Origin: VAZQ01 sp963756715
GTDB taxonomy: Bacteria; Pseudomonadota; Alphaproteobacteria; Rhizobiales; Xanthobacteraceae
Reading direction: 5' to 3'
Length of the DNA stretch: 64,000 nt
Assembly (NCBI GenBank): GCA_963756715.1
Contig: CAVWOV010000020.1
Coordinates: forward strand, 310,001-374,000
The stretch's first letter is position 1. The number at the start of each line of letters is the position of its first letter. This document shows, piece by piece, positions 9,491 through 17,479 of the stretch. The notes below the pieces were generated by a model, which did no database searches, was not told the DNA's origin, and saw nothing but the letters and a program-made list of their open reading frames with translations. Both the position numbers and the translations under genes were made by a program.

Positions 9491-10111
9491 TTGAAATCGA
9501 GCGTGACGGCGGGAGCCACCATTGGCTACAATTGGCAAGCGGCCGGGTCGCCCTACGTCTTTGGTGTCGAAGGCGAAGTGGGTTATCTGCGCCTGACTGG
9601 CTCGGGTGTTGACAACTTCACGGCCGGCTTACCTTGCAGCCTGACTGGGCCCTTCAATCTGCCTCCCAGCCAGTGCAACACGTTCTTTAGCACAAAGGTT
9701 GGCGACTGGTACTCCGCCATCACCGGCCAATTCGGAATCGCCTGGGACAGAACACTCTTATACGCCAAACTCGGTGCGTCGTTTACCGACGTTCACACGT
9801 CAGCGATTGATACTTGTTCGGTCGCTCCCTGCGGTGCTGGTTTGCTAAATGCCACTGGCCAAAAGGTTATCGTCGGTTTGGCAGTTGGCGGCGGACTCGA
9901 ATACGCGCTGAGTCAAAATTGGAGCATCAAGGGCGAGTATCTGTACCTCGGAATTGATAGGTCGGTCAGCGCTTGCGGAGTGCAGACAAACCCAATCGTC
10001 CCAGCTTCTTTTGGAGCGACTTTCTGCAGCGAAACCACAGTCCATGGCGTGCAAACGGCCAAGTTCGGTGTCAACTATCGCTTCGGAGGACCAGTCGTCG
10101 CCAGGTACTGA
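9491..10111 (+). CDS. Outer-membrane beta-barrel protein, N-terminally truncated
   Basis: About 206 residues of a porin-like eight-strand barrel typical of rhizobial surface proteins. Visible features are alternating strands such as GATIGYNWQ, YVFGVEGEVGY, LLYAKLGASF and WSIKGEYLYL, and a C-terminal strand TAKFGVNYRF that ends with aromatic residues as barrels do. There is no signal peptide: the frame begins in the middle of the barrel from a TTG codon, with a palindromic repeat immediately upstream. The codon usage is less GC-rich than that of its neighbours. The most likely history is a 5' deletion, making this a gene fragment. A terminator-like hairpin follows at 10155. Confidence 0.65.
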   Translation: MKSSVTAGATIGYNWQAAGSPYVFGVEGEVGYLRLTGSGVDNFTAGLPCSLTGPFNLPPSQCNTFFSTKVGDWYSAITGQFGIAWDRTLLYAKLGASFTDVHTSAIDTCSVAPCGAGLLNATGQKVIVGLAVGGGLEYALSQNWSIKGEYLYLGIDRSVSACGVQTNPIVPASFGATFCSETTVHGVQTAKFGVNYRFGGPVVARY

Positions 10112-10154
10112 TACCACCACTTTTAGTTTGACCCACAGCCCAAAACTAGGCTTG

Positions 10155-10181
10155 CCGGGAGGGAAACCTCCCGGTCTTTCT
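10155..10181 (+). terminator. Rho-independent-like terminator after the barrel gene
   Basis: Stem CCGGGAGG / CCTCCCGG with loop GAAA, followed by TCTTTCT. It lies 43 bases after the stop of the truncated barrel gene. Confidence 0.7.
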
Positions 10182-10552
10182 GTGCAGGTTTCTCGGACGC
10201 CGGAGTGACGGTGTATCCGCGCGCGCGAGTGCCAGCGTCCGAGAAGCGCCAAGGCACGAAGTCGCGGGAGGTGATCGCAGGTGGTGCCGCGGGCGCTATG
10301 GGGATTGAGGCCGGTCGCGGCCGGTGCGGCGCGGTGATGGTGCGGCGCGGGTGAGACCGGAAGCTCGTGCACAGGGGTATTTGTGGCGACTTGGCCTGAG
10401 ACTGCGACGGTTTGCGGCGCAGACCGATGGGTCGATCAAGTGCGACGGACGCCATTTGGTATCTGCGGCACGAGCGGTGGCGATGCCGGCGGAGGGCCAG
10501 CGATGCGGCTGTGCGTCCGCTATGATGTGCTCTGTTGAGCCAGGGCAGGGCA
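10182..10552. other. Intergenic stretch, no gene recognised
   Basis: About 370 bases between the barrel terminator and the histidine kinase. Open frames exist on both strands but none looks like a known family or has a convincing ribosome site. The promoter of the kinase gene must lie here, but no clear -35/-10 pair was found. Confidence 0.5.
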
Positions 10553-12655
10553 ATGACACGGCGCTCGAGTGCAGGCCCCGAACGATCCAAGTCGCGCGGC
10601 GGCAAGACCAAACCGCAAAGGCTTCGTGTTGGGCTAAAGGCAACTCGTCTACGCAATACATCTGTTGCGGGCCATGAAACGCAATCTGATGTTGCTCAAC
10701 TCACCCGAGAGCGCGACGAGGCGTTAGAGCGAGAGAAAGCCACAGCGGAGCTGTTGCGCGTCATCAGCACCTCGCCCAGCGAGCTCGAGCCTGTGTTCCA
10801 GACGATGCTGGCGAATGCCACTCGCATCTGCGAGGCCAAGTTTGCGAATCTGTTTTTGCGCGAGGGGCAGGCGTTCCGTCACGTCGCGACCTACGGGGCC
10901 TCGGCCGAGTTCGTCGAAACGCGCCGGCGCAATCCGATCGTGACCGTTGCTCCCGGAACCGGCCTGGGACGTGTCGTCGTGACAAAGAAGCCGGAGCAGA
11001 TCGCCGACATCCAGGCGGAGCCGGCCTATGCGGGAGAGCCAAGCCGCACCCCCTTGCTCAAGTTCGGCGCGCGAACGCTACTGACAGTACCGATGTTAAA
11101 GAAGACCGAGCTGGTCGGCGCAATCGGCATCTACCGCCAGGAGGTGAGGCCGTTCACCGACAAACAAATCGAGCTAGTGACAAATTTCGCCGCTCAGGCC
11201 GTCATTGCCATGGAGAATACGCGGCTACTCAACGAACTGCGCCAGCGTACCGATGATCTCTCCGACGCGTTGGACCGACAAACGGCGATGTCGGATGTAC
11301 TCGGCCTCATCTCAAGTTCGCCGTCCGATCTGCAACCGGTCTTCCAGGCCATCGTCGAAAGCGCGGCACGGCTGTGCGCGGCCGACAATGCATCGATCTA
11401 TCGGACCGAGGACGAACACGTGCGCCATGTGGCGACGCATGGGAAGGTCATGACGCTGGAGGTTGGGGACGCAAGGCCCTTGGCCCGCGGTTCGATGAGC
11501 GGGCACGTCATCATCAGCCGCGAGACCATTCATATCGCCGATGCGCTCGCGGTCGCCGAGACTGAATTTCCCGACAGCAGGCCGGCCATTGAGCGTCAGG
11601 GGATACGCACCGTGCTTGGCCTGCCGCTGTTGCACGGAGAATCCGCGCTTGGGGCCATTGTTCTGCGGCGCATGGCCGTGCAAGCATTCTCGGACAAGCA
11701 AATTGAGCTGGTGCAGAACTTCGCCGCGCAAGCCGTGATTGCCATCGAGAATACTCGCCTGCTTAACGAACTACGCCAACGCACTGACGATTTGAGTAAT
11801 TCACTGGACAACTTGCGCACTGCCCAGGACCGTCTGGTGCAGACAGAGAAGCTCGCTTCACTTGGCCAACTAACCGCCGGCATTGCACACGAGATCAAGA
11901 ACCCGCTCAATTTCGTCAACAATTTCTCGGCCGTCTCGGTCGAGCTCATTGATGAATTGCGGGAGGTGCTCGCTGGTGCGCATCTCGACGGCAAGCTGCG
12001 CGCAGAAATCAGTGAAATCGCTGACATGCTGCAAGGCAATCTCGACAAGGTCGTGCAACACGGCAAACGCGCCGACACAATCGTCAAGAACATGCTGCTG
12101 CATTCTCGCCAGGGCTCGGGGGAGCACCGGCCGGTCGATGTCAATGCCCTGGTCGAGGAGAGCCTCAACCTCGCGTATCACGGGGCGCGGGCCGAGAAGC
12201 AGGGCTTCAATATCACCATGGAGAAGTCCTTTGATCCGGCCGCTGGCGAGGTCGATCTATTCCCGCAGGAGATCACGCGGGTGTTGCTCAACCTGATCTC
12301 CAACGGCTTCTACGCTGCGACGAAGCGTAAAGCCGAAGCGGATGGGGGCCGTTATGAGCCCATCCTTGCCGCCACGACCAAGAGTCTCGGCGACCGTGTC
12401 GAAATCAGCATTCGCGACAACGGCACCGGCATTCCACCCGAGGTGAAGGAAAAGATGTTCAACCCGTTCTTCACGACCAAACCGGCCGGTGAAGGAACTG
12501 GGCTTGGCCTTTCGATTAGTCACGACATCATCGTCAAGCAACATGGCGGGTCTATTGAGGTGGATACTCGGCCCGGGGAGTTCACGGAGTTCAGGATTGT
12601 TCTGCCGCGCGCAGGTGCATCCCTAATCAAATCTGGGGAACGGATCAGCCACTAG
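10553..12655 (+). CDS. Sensor histidine kinase with two GAF domains
   Basis: Soluble sensor kinase of 700 residues. A basic, low-complexity N-terminus and a short coiled coil (about 50-75) precede two GAF domains (about 80-225 and 265-405), each followed by the nearly identical linker LLNELRQRTDDLS. The transmitter begins with a HisKA helix whose H-box is GIAHEIKNPLNF, then a HATPase domain with N (NLISNGFYA), G1 (DNGTGIP), F (NPFFTTKP) and G2 (GEGTGLGL) boxes. No membrane segment is present, so it senses a cytoplasmic signal. The ATG at 10553 follows an AGGG site; a TTG at 10535 would add six residues. No response regulator gene is adjacent, so its partner is elsewhere. The repeated linker suggests domain duplication. 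Confidence 0.88.
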   Translation: MTRRSSAGPERSKSRGGKTKPQRLRVGLKATRLRNTSVAGHETQSDVAQLTRERDEALEREKATAELLRVISTSPSELEPVFQTMLANATRICEAKFANLFLREGQAFRHVATYGASAEFVETRRRNPIVTVAPGTGLGRVVVTKKPEQIADIQAEPAYAGEPSRTPLLKFGARTLLTVPMLKKTELVGAIGIYRQEVRPFTDKQIELVTNFAAQAVIAMENTRLLNELRQRTDDLSDALDRQTAMSDVLGLISSSPSDLQPVFQAIVESAARLCAADNASIYRTEDEHVRHVATHGKVMTLEVGDARPLARGSMSGHVIISRETIHIADALAVAETEFPDSRPAIERQGIRTVLGLPLLHGESALGAIVLRRMAVQAFSDKQIELVQNFAAQAVIAIENTRLLNELRQRTDDLSNSLDNLRTAQDRLVQTEKLASLGQLTAGIAHEIKNPLNFVNNFSAVSVELIDELREVLAGAHLDGKLRAEISEIADMLQGNLDKVVQHGKRADTIVKNMLLHSRQGSGEHRPVDVNALVEESLNLAYHGARAEKQGFNITMEKSFDPAAGEVDLFPQEITRVLLNLISNGFYAATKRKAEADGGRYEPILAATTKSLGDRVEISIRDNGTGIPPEVKEKMFNPFFTTKPAGEGTGLGLSISHDIIVKQHGGSIEVDTRPGEFTEFRIVLPRAGASLIKSGERISH

Positions 12656-12941
12656 CCTGCGGTGCCTTTCGAAACATAGATTTGCCCTGCCGAATCTCCC
12701 CAATTTTGCGGCGATGCGAAGTGACGTGATTGGCCCATCACGTCATTTTGCGGTGCAGCAGCAATCCCGTCGCCGTCGGGGAGAAGCGGACATGAGCGAT
12801 GCCTACCGAGGCGATCGGCCGGAAAAATTATGTGATGAATGTGTGAGGTGGTTCACGCAGCGTGGCCCTCGATTCTCCTACGGTACGGCTTGGGCGGATG
12901 GCCGTCCCGCCGATTCCAGACGCGAACCCTAGGATCAAGTC

Positions 12942-13133
12942 ATGTTCCACAATTTAGCTCTGATGGCGGCTACCCAGTTGGGGTTGGAGGCATTCCGCGC
13001 GCGGGCCGATGAGTGCCAGCAGACGGCCGATTGCTACCCCACGGATCTTATCGGGCAGGAGTACGCAGGACTGGCACGTCAGTGGCAGGCGCTCGCCCAG
13101 CGAGCTGGCGAGGCAACGCCTCCAGTGCAATAG
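12942..13133 (+). CDS. Small helical hypothetical protein
   Basis: A 63-residue protein whose second half (FRARADECQQTADCYP...YAGLARQWQALAQRAGE) fits the pattern of small, charged two-helix proteins that are very numerous in Bradyrhizobium and relatives, with a conserved R-A-x-E-C turn and a late LA..W..LA segment. It starts at an ATG with AGGA upstream. Function unknown. The 286 bases between it and the kinase gene hold no supported gene. Confidence 0.5.
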   Translation: MFHNLALMAATQLGLEAFRARADECQQTADCYPTDLIGQEYAGLARQWQALAQRAGEATPPVQ

Positions 13134-13309
13134 CGCCGCCAGGACTACTCGGCCGCGGTAGTGCCAGGGCGATCGTCTGACGCGACGCAGCGTACCCCCT
13201 GCCAGGGTAAGCAACCATTCTGCCGCCGAGTACCCTTGCGGAGCATGGTGAACTAACCTGCCGTCAAGAAATCACCCAATTCCGGTCTTGCTCGTAAGCG
13301 CTGTTTTCA

Positions 13310-13405
13310 GGCCACGTCCCTGATCGATTGCTGGGCGGAATAGGCCCACGGCAAGAGTTCGTCGATGCGGCTGTTGGGATGGCCGTTGACGATCTTGGTG
13401 ATGAC
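13310..13405 (-). pseudogene. Remnant of an IS66-family transposase C-terminus
   Basis: The minus strand encodes ITKIVNGHPNSRIDELLPWAY, the conserved C-terminal end of IS66 TnpC transposases, without any of the preceding catalytic domain. Only about 30 residues survive, flanked by unrelated sequence, so this is the relic of an inserted element. It marks this stretch (12.7-15 kb) as one that has received mobile DNA. Confidence 0.75.
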
Positions 13406-13467
13406 AGCGCGCCGACGAGGTGATCGAATAAAGAATATCGTTTGCTGCGGTGCATGAGTCCGTTGGA

Positions 13468-13480
13468 ACAAAGCGGACAT
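13468..13480 (+). repeat. Short direct repeat ACAAAGCGGACAT, copy 1
   Basis: The 13-base word, preceded by TTGGA, recurs exactly 400 bases downstream at 13868-13880. The pair brackets the small exported protein gene at 13528-13728 and may be a leftover of inserted elements. Confidence 0.5.
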
Positions 13481-13527
13481 CCCTAGTTGCAATGCAAATG
13501 TAAGGACATCGCGCCGTTCCTATGCGC

Positions 13528-13728
13528 TCATTTCGTGTTGGGCGCGGAAGGAGGTTGTACACTGACGCGGAGAGGTAGTTCGCCCGTGCCAATAAAACAC
13601 GGGTTGTCAAACGCGCCGCATCCGACTTGCGCGTAGCTCGTTCCCGACATTGGTAGTTTCCAAGCAATTACTGCCAATGAAATGGCTATCAGCGTGAGCA
13701 CCGCTCTCGTCCAAAAATCTAATTTCAT
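13528..13728 (-). CDS. Small exported or membrane-anchored hypothetical protein
   Basis: A 66-residue protein with a basic start (MKLDFWTR) and one hydrophobic segment (AVLTLIAISLAVIAW), followed by a short tail with two Cys and several Pro. It could be an uncleaved signal anchor or be cut after SYAQ. GGAGG lies six bases before the ATG, a strong ribosome site, which supports it as a real gene. Similar short proteins starting MKLDFWT and continuing KLPMSGTSYAQ are familiar from Bradyrhizobium, function unknown. Confidence 0.7.
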   Translation of the reverse strand: MKLDFWTRAVLTLIAISLAVIAWKLPMSGTSYAQVGCGAFDNPCFIGTGELPLRVSVQPPSAPNTK

Positions 13729-13867
13729 CTTATCCTCCGCTGCGACTTTTCAGCTTCGAGATGGTAGGCGTGGAGGGGCTATCGCGGCAAACGCTTTCAT
13801 CGGGCGCTAGCAGTCGCAATTGGCCCATCGCGCCGTTCGCGTGACTCGTGCTCTGGTCGCTTTTGGG

Positions 13868-13880
13868 ACAAAGCGGACAT
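13868..13880 (+). repeat. Short direct repeat ACAAAGCGGACAT, copy 2
   Basis: Second copy of the word at 13468-13480, here preceded by TTGGG. Confidence 0.5.
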
Positions 13881-13955
13881 CAACCCGGATGGATCAAACC
13901 GAATTTACGAGTACACGCCCTAGCAACGCTGAAGACCAAGTGAGCAAACAAAATC

Positions 13956-13979
13956 GTGGGCACGCTTCGCTTTGCCCAC
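13956..13979. repeat. Palindrome GTGGGC...GCCCAC
   Basis: Stem GTGGGCA / TTGCCCAC with a short loop, in non-coding DNA. It is a relative of the repeat at 9439-9470. Confidence 0.5.
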
Positions 13980-14015
13980 CCTCGCTTGCTCGCCTTTGGG
14001 GTCTCGGAGCACATG

Positions 14016-14252
14016 TCAGGAAAATTCCAAGTCCTCTCCGCCCAAAGCCCTAATGGCCAACAATCGCGGTTGGCCTTCGGTCTTCATGGCCACTTCTCGC
14101 AGGGCTTCTTCAGCCTCGATCATTTGCGTGTTGTCCCCACGGCGGGACAAGATCGCCAGCGACTTTGCCGCCTGCGTTCGCGCCTCGATCTCCACTGCGC
14201 CATCGAGGGCCAAATTCAACAGCACGGTAATTGACGGGTCAGAAATAGCCAT
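14016..14252 (-). CDS. Small hypothetical protein, HEAT-like helices
   Basis: A 78-residue reading from MAISDPSITVLL, made of two or three amphipathic helices (ITVLLNLALDGAVEIEARTQAAKSLAIL, then MIEAEEALREVAM). The Ala/Leu spacing recalls HEAT/Armadillo repeats. There is no clear ribosome site and the frame is open further upstream to 14321, so this is tentative. It adjoins the hairpin-rich region. Confidence 0.4.
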   Translation of the reverse strand: MAISDPSITVLLNLALDGAVEIEARTQAAKSLAILSRRGDNTQMIEAEEALREVAMKTEGQPRLLAIRALGGEDLEFS

Positions 14253-14333
14253 GTGGGCAATTATGCCCAATACTGGTCCATTCGACCACACCCCAAAATT
14301 CAAACTGAGACGCTCCACCACCCTGCTAGCCGC

Positions 14334-14362
14334 TTGACATTTATTCCTAGATGTATATTCCT
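14334..14362 (+). promoter_or_regulatory. Possible promoter into the hairpin region
   Basis: A perfect -35 hexamer TTGACA (14334-14339) is followed 16 bases later by TATTCC, a weak -10. The AT-rich stretch also holds the word TATTCCTA twice, 16 bases apart. It is the only AT-rich patch ahead of the GC hairpin array and points into it. The call rests on sequence only. Confidence 0.3.
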
Positions 14363-14377
14363 ATCCGTATCCCGGCT

Positions 14378-14755
14378 CACCGAGGGGCGTCTTCCGGAGA
14401 CGTTCGGTAGGCGGAGCCGGGGGCGGCCCCCGCGGGCGAGGCTCGTAACCTCGCACTCGGGCTGCTCCGGGCTCCGCCCGCCGGCCACTACGAGCCGGCC
14501 GCAAGGAGCTTGCAGGCGAGGGCGCCAATGCCCCGCCGAGCGCGGTCCGGAGCCGAGCCACGGTCGAGGCCGTGGTGAGAGCCGCAGTGGAGCGCCGAGA
14601 GGCGAGCGTCCGTCGCACCGGACGCGGGAACGCCTCGCAAGCGATCCCGGGCGCGTCTGCGGACGCGCTCAAGGGGGCTGCGCCAAGCCCCCGGCGCCTG
14701 TCGGCGCTCCGCTCCCCTCACACCGCATGTCGGATTTATCCGATATGCGGCACTA
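14378..14755 (+). other. Array of GC-rich hairpins, possible structured RNA or mobile-element end
   Basis: Nearly 380 bases without a recognisable gene but with consecutive strong inverted repeats. They include ACCGA/TCGGT around CGTCT/AGACG (14380-14409), GGCGGAGCC/GGCTCCGCC (14411-14478) enclosing GCGAGG/CCTCGC, GCCGGC/GCCGGC (near 14480-14500), CCACGG/CCGTGG (near 14558-14575), GAGGCG/CGCCTC enclosing GCGTCCG/CGGACGC (near 14598-14637), GCGCGTC/GACGCGC (near 14651-14668), GGGGGCT/AGCCCCC (near 14673-14692), and the 28-bp palindrome at 14723-14750. The density is far above that of coding DNA in the window. No match to RNase P, tmRNA, SRP RNA or 6S RNA core motifs was seen. It could be a structured RNA, a replication or transfer site, or the end of a mobile element. 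Confidence 0.45.
14723..14750. promoter_or_regulatory. 28-bp palindrome with 11-6-11 layout
   Basis: Arms CCGCATGTCGG and CCGATATGCGG (one mismatch) flank the centre ATTTAT. The 11-6-11 spacing equals that of Xer-type tyrosine recombinase core sites, although the bases do not match the dif consensus. A transcription-factor operator or a simple hairpin are alternatives. Confidence 0.4.
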
Positions 14756-14912
14756 AAAGACGTGGGAGCATTGAATGCCTGCGTTTCCGGCGCCGGAAAA
14801 CAATACGGGCGGCGAAGCGTGGCCGCGCGTCATTTTCCGACAGCAAGCCGATCGAGGCGTACAGCCAGCCGCATCATTTGCGAGGCCAACATCAAGACGC
14901 AGTCGCCAAATC

Positions 14913-14988
14913 TTCCCCGCGGAAGCGGGGACCCAGCGTCTCCAAGCGCGGCGTTCGCAGCCCTGGGTTCCCGCTTTCGCGGGAACGA
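14913..14988. repeat. Palindromic repeat family, copy 1
   Basis: Two nested inverted repeats, CCCCGC-GGAA-GCGGGG near the left end and CCCGC-TTTC-GCGGG near the right, separated by about 40 bases. A second copy with the same plan lies at 61235-61310. These are dispersed intergenic elements of rhizobial type. Confidence 0.7.
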
Positions 14989-15070
14989 ACGGAGATGGGA
15001 CGCGCACGAACTCAAACGGGACTTAGGTCCTCGCTTGCGCGAAAACGGACAAGCCGCAATCGGCGCCGGC

Positions 15071-15778
15071 TCAGCCGCGCGGCAGGACGACGAAGCAGTT
15101 CATGATCTTGTCGTGCAGGGCCTGCTTGTGCCTGGTCCATCCGGCCATCATGAAGCCGATGAACAGGATGATCGCGGAAAGGAGCTTGAGCAGGTTGCGC
15201 CCGATGGCGATCGGCAGCGACAGACGCTTGCCGTCGCGGCCGACCACCTGCATGCCAAAGATCATCTTGCCGAGCGAGGCCTGGTAGCGGCTCGACTCCA
15301 TCGTGGCCCAGTAGATCAGCAGCGCGAGGAGGATGATGTTCTCGAGGTTCGTGCCCTTGATCTCCTCGCGGGTCACCGGGTCGATCCGATCCTTTGTTGT
15401 CTTGGAGGTACTCCATTCGGTCGACCCGGACGACGATTGCCGCTTCGTCTCGATCTCGCGGAAGAAATAGGTCCACTTGCCGAGCACGGTTTCTTCGATG
15501 ATCTTCTCGGTGGTCTTGACCGCAACGTTGCCGTCCTTGCTGTCGACGGTCTTGGATTCGATCACGCGCTCGGTCGTGCCGATGTCGAGCGGCACCTCCA
15601 GGATCACGCTGTTGCCGATCACCGGGAAGACGGCGGCCAGCAGCAGGAACACGATCGCCACCGCGCTGCTGACCAGAAACCAGTCGACGATGAAGGCGAC
15701 GAAACGCCGCCAGAACCCGCCATAATGTACATCCGCGCCCGCAACGGCGCTCCTGGTCGCAACCTGCGCTTCGGTCAT
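15071..15778 (-). CDS. RDD family membrane protein
   Basis: Inner-membrane protein of 235 residues. The first hydrophobic segment begins with the RDD-type signature GGFWRRFVAFIVDWFLV (about residues 21-37). A large soluble insertion rich in charged and Thr/Ser residues follows (about 65-140), then further membrane segments including the conserved QASLGKMIFGMQVVG.DGKR block. The start at 15778 is preferred over an upstream codon at 15814 because AAGGGGCG precedes it. RDD proteins are poorly characterised; some act in ion homeostasis. The long insertion is larger than usual. No partner gene is evident. Confidence 0.82.
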   Translation of the reverse strand: MTEAQVATRSAVAGADVHYGGFWRRFVAFIVDWFLVSSAVAIVFLLLAAVFPVIGNSVILEVPLDIGTTERVIESKTVDSKDGNVAVKTTEKIIEETVLGKWTYFFREIETKRQSSSGSTEWSTSKTTKDRIDPVTREEIKGTNLENIILLALLIYWATMESSRYQASLGKMIFGMQVVGRDGKRLSLPIAIGRNLLKLLSAIILFIGFMMAGWTRHKQALHDKIMNCFVVLPRG

Positions 15779-15882
15779 CGGTCGCCCCTTCTTGAGAAAA
15801 AGCCAGAATAGCACTTGCCGGGACTGTCGAATTCCCGGTGCGCCACCTCAAGCGAATTTACCGCAGCTTTGTTATGCAGGCG

Positions 15883-16650
15883 TTACGTCCGGTAGGTCGG
15901 ATCCTTGCGTTCCAGCATGCGCAGCAGCCCGGCCCATTCGGTGCCGAACGGCGCCTCGGGCGCGACCGCGAGCTTGGCGGTGTGCGCCGATACCGCGGGC
16001 GGCGGCATGTTGAGCGTCGCGCCGCCCGCCATGGCGGCGACCTGGGTCTCGCAGGCGAACTGCAGATTAAACAGATTCGAAAACGCCAGCGGGATCGAGG
16101 TGCCGACCGCGAGCAGCCCGTGATTGCGCAGGATCATCACCGGGTTCTGGCCGAGGTCGCGCTGCAGACGCGAGCGTTCGTCGATGTCGATCGCGAGCCC
16201 CTCGTAGTCGTGATAGCTGACGCGGCCGTAGAACAGTTGGGCGTGCTGGCTGATCGGCAGCAATCCGTCCTTCATGGCGGCGACCGCAACGCCGGCCTTG
16301 GAGTGGGTGTGGATCACGCAGTCGACGTCCTCGCGCCCGGCATGGATGGCGCTGTGGATGACAAAGCCCGCCTGATGGATCGGCGCGTCGGGATCGTCGA
16401 TGACGTTGCCGTCGAGATCGACCTTGATGAGGTTCGTCGCCGTCACCTCGTCGAAAAGGAGCCCGAAGCGGTTGAGCAGGAAATGTCCCGGCTCGCCCGG
16501 CACCCGCGCCGAGATGTGGGTGTAGATCAGGTCGGTCCAGCCGAAGTGCTCGACCAGCCGGTAGCAGGCGGCGAGGTTGACACGCTGTTCCCATTCGGCC
16601 GTCGCGATCCGCGGCTTGAAGGCGCGGCTGGTGAAACCCATGGTGGTCAT
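15883..16650 (-). CDS. Class II aldolase/adducin family protein
   Basis: Cytoplasmic metal-dependent aldolase-like protein of 255 residues. Zinc ligands typical of the fold are visible as HTHS (about residues 111-114) and the later NHGLLAVG His. The IYTHIS and NRFG segments of the substrate site are also present. The frame is open to 16770, but the ATG at 16650 has GGGAG ahead and starts the family sequence. The gene is divergent from a TetR regulator, with a 14-bp palindrome between them, suggesting ligand-controlled expression of a sugar or hydroxy-acid step. The substrate is unknown. Confidence 0.85.
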   Translation of the reverse strand: MTTMGFTSRAFKPRIATAEWEQRVNLAACYRLVEHFGWTDLIYTHISARVPGEPGHFLLNRFGLLFDEVTATNLIKVDLDGNVIDDPDAPIHQAGFVIHSAIHAGREDVDCVIHTHSKAGVAVAAMKDGLLPISQHAQLFYGRVSYHDYEGLAIDIDERSRLQRDLGQNPVMILRNHGLLAVGTSIPLAFSNLFNLQFACETQVAAMAGGATLNMPPPAVSAHTAKLAVAPEAPFGTEWAGLLRMLERKDPTYRT

Positions 16651-16762
16651 CGTCAATCTCCCGTTGTCGCCTGCGCTATCTAATCCATTGCACGACGATT
16701 TTGTCCAAGCCGCGTTTTCGCCGGGGCGGTCCTGAAGCCCCGACGCCGTGATTGCACTCATT

Positions 16763-16776
16763 TGAACCATAGTTCA
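16763..16776. promoter_or_regulatory. Candidate TetR operator
   Basis: Perfect palindrome TGAAC-CATA-GTTCA in the divergent gap between the class II aldolase gene and the TetR gene, about 30 bases before the regulator start. TetR proteins usually bind such sites next to their own gene. This pairing is inferred from position. Confidence 0.5.
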
Positions 16777-16804
16777 TTTTTTTCCGCGAAGGATGCGATT
16801 TGCC

Positions 16805-17476
16805 ATGCCGTACCGGCAAACCGAGAATGTGGCGCGCAAGCTTGCCGCCCGCCATGAGGCGATTCTATCGGCCGCCCGCGCTGCCGCCGCCGAGGGCGGC
16901 ATGGCGGCCGTGCAGATTGCGCCGGTCGCCGAACGCGCCGGCATCGCGACCGGCACGGTGTACCGCTATTTCCCCGCGAAAATGGATTTGGTCGCCGAAC
17001 TGGTCAAAGTTCTGGCAGCCCGGGATGTCGCGGCGCTGTCAGAGGCCGCCCGTGCAGCGCCGGGCCCGCTGTCCGCACTGACGGCGGCGTTCGCAACCTT
17101 CGCGGCGCGCGCGCACGCACGGCGTCGTCTTGCCTTCGCGCTGCTGGCCGAGCCGGTCGAGCCCGATGTCGCCATCGCGCGGGCGAGCTACCGCGCCGCG
17201 ATCGCGGGCGAATTCGAACGCCTCATCGCCCGGGCGCTCGCCGGCGGACATCTGCCGCGCCAGGATCCGGCGCTTACCGCAGCCGCGGTGCTCGGAGCGC
17301 TGACCGAAGGACTGATCGGATCACTGGTGCCGCGCACCGCGGACGATCCGGCAATCGTGTACGCCCAGGTGCAGGCGCTCATGTTGTTTGCATTGCGCGC
17401 GCTGGGCGTCGTCGATGCCCGGGCGCGCGGACTTGTCGTGCAAGCCGCAATGCCCAACACGGACGACACGCCTTGA
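16805..17476 (+). CDS. TetR/AcrR family transcriptional regulator
   Basis: Repressor-type regulator of about 223 residues. The N-terminal helix-turn-helix runs over about residues 16-60, with the recognition part AERAGIATGTVYRYFPAKMDL, a textbook TetR signature. The C-terminal part is an Ala-rich helical ligand-binding domain. Two starts are possible (16793 and 16805); the later gives the common MPYRQT beginning. It is divergent from the class II aldolase gene, with a palindromic candidate operator in between, so it probably controls that gene and itself. Its stop lies four bases from the end of the convergent YbdK-type gene. Confidence 0.88.
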   Translation: MPYRQTENVARKLAARHEAILSAARAAAAEGGMAAVQIAPVAERAGIATGTVYRYFPAKMDLVAELVKVLAARDVAALSEAARAAPGPLSALTAAFATFAARAHARRRLAFALLAEPVEPDVAIARASYRAAIAGEFERLIARALAGGHLPRQDPALTAAAVLGALTEGLIGSLVPRTADDPAIVYAQVQALMLFALRALGVVDARARGLVVQAAMPNTDDTP

Positions 17477-17479
17477 CCG

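Noticed and set aside
10324..10677. Open frame of 117 codons before the kinase
   Set aside because: It overlaps the start of the kinase and lacks any protein-like pattern.
12714..12932. Open frame of 72 codons after the histidine kinase
   Set aside because: No ribosome site and no family resemblance; composition looks like non-coding DNA.
14762..15811. Plus-strand open frame of 349 codons
   Set aside because: Its first part crosses the palindromic repeat and the rest is antisense to the RDD protein gene.
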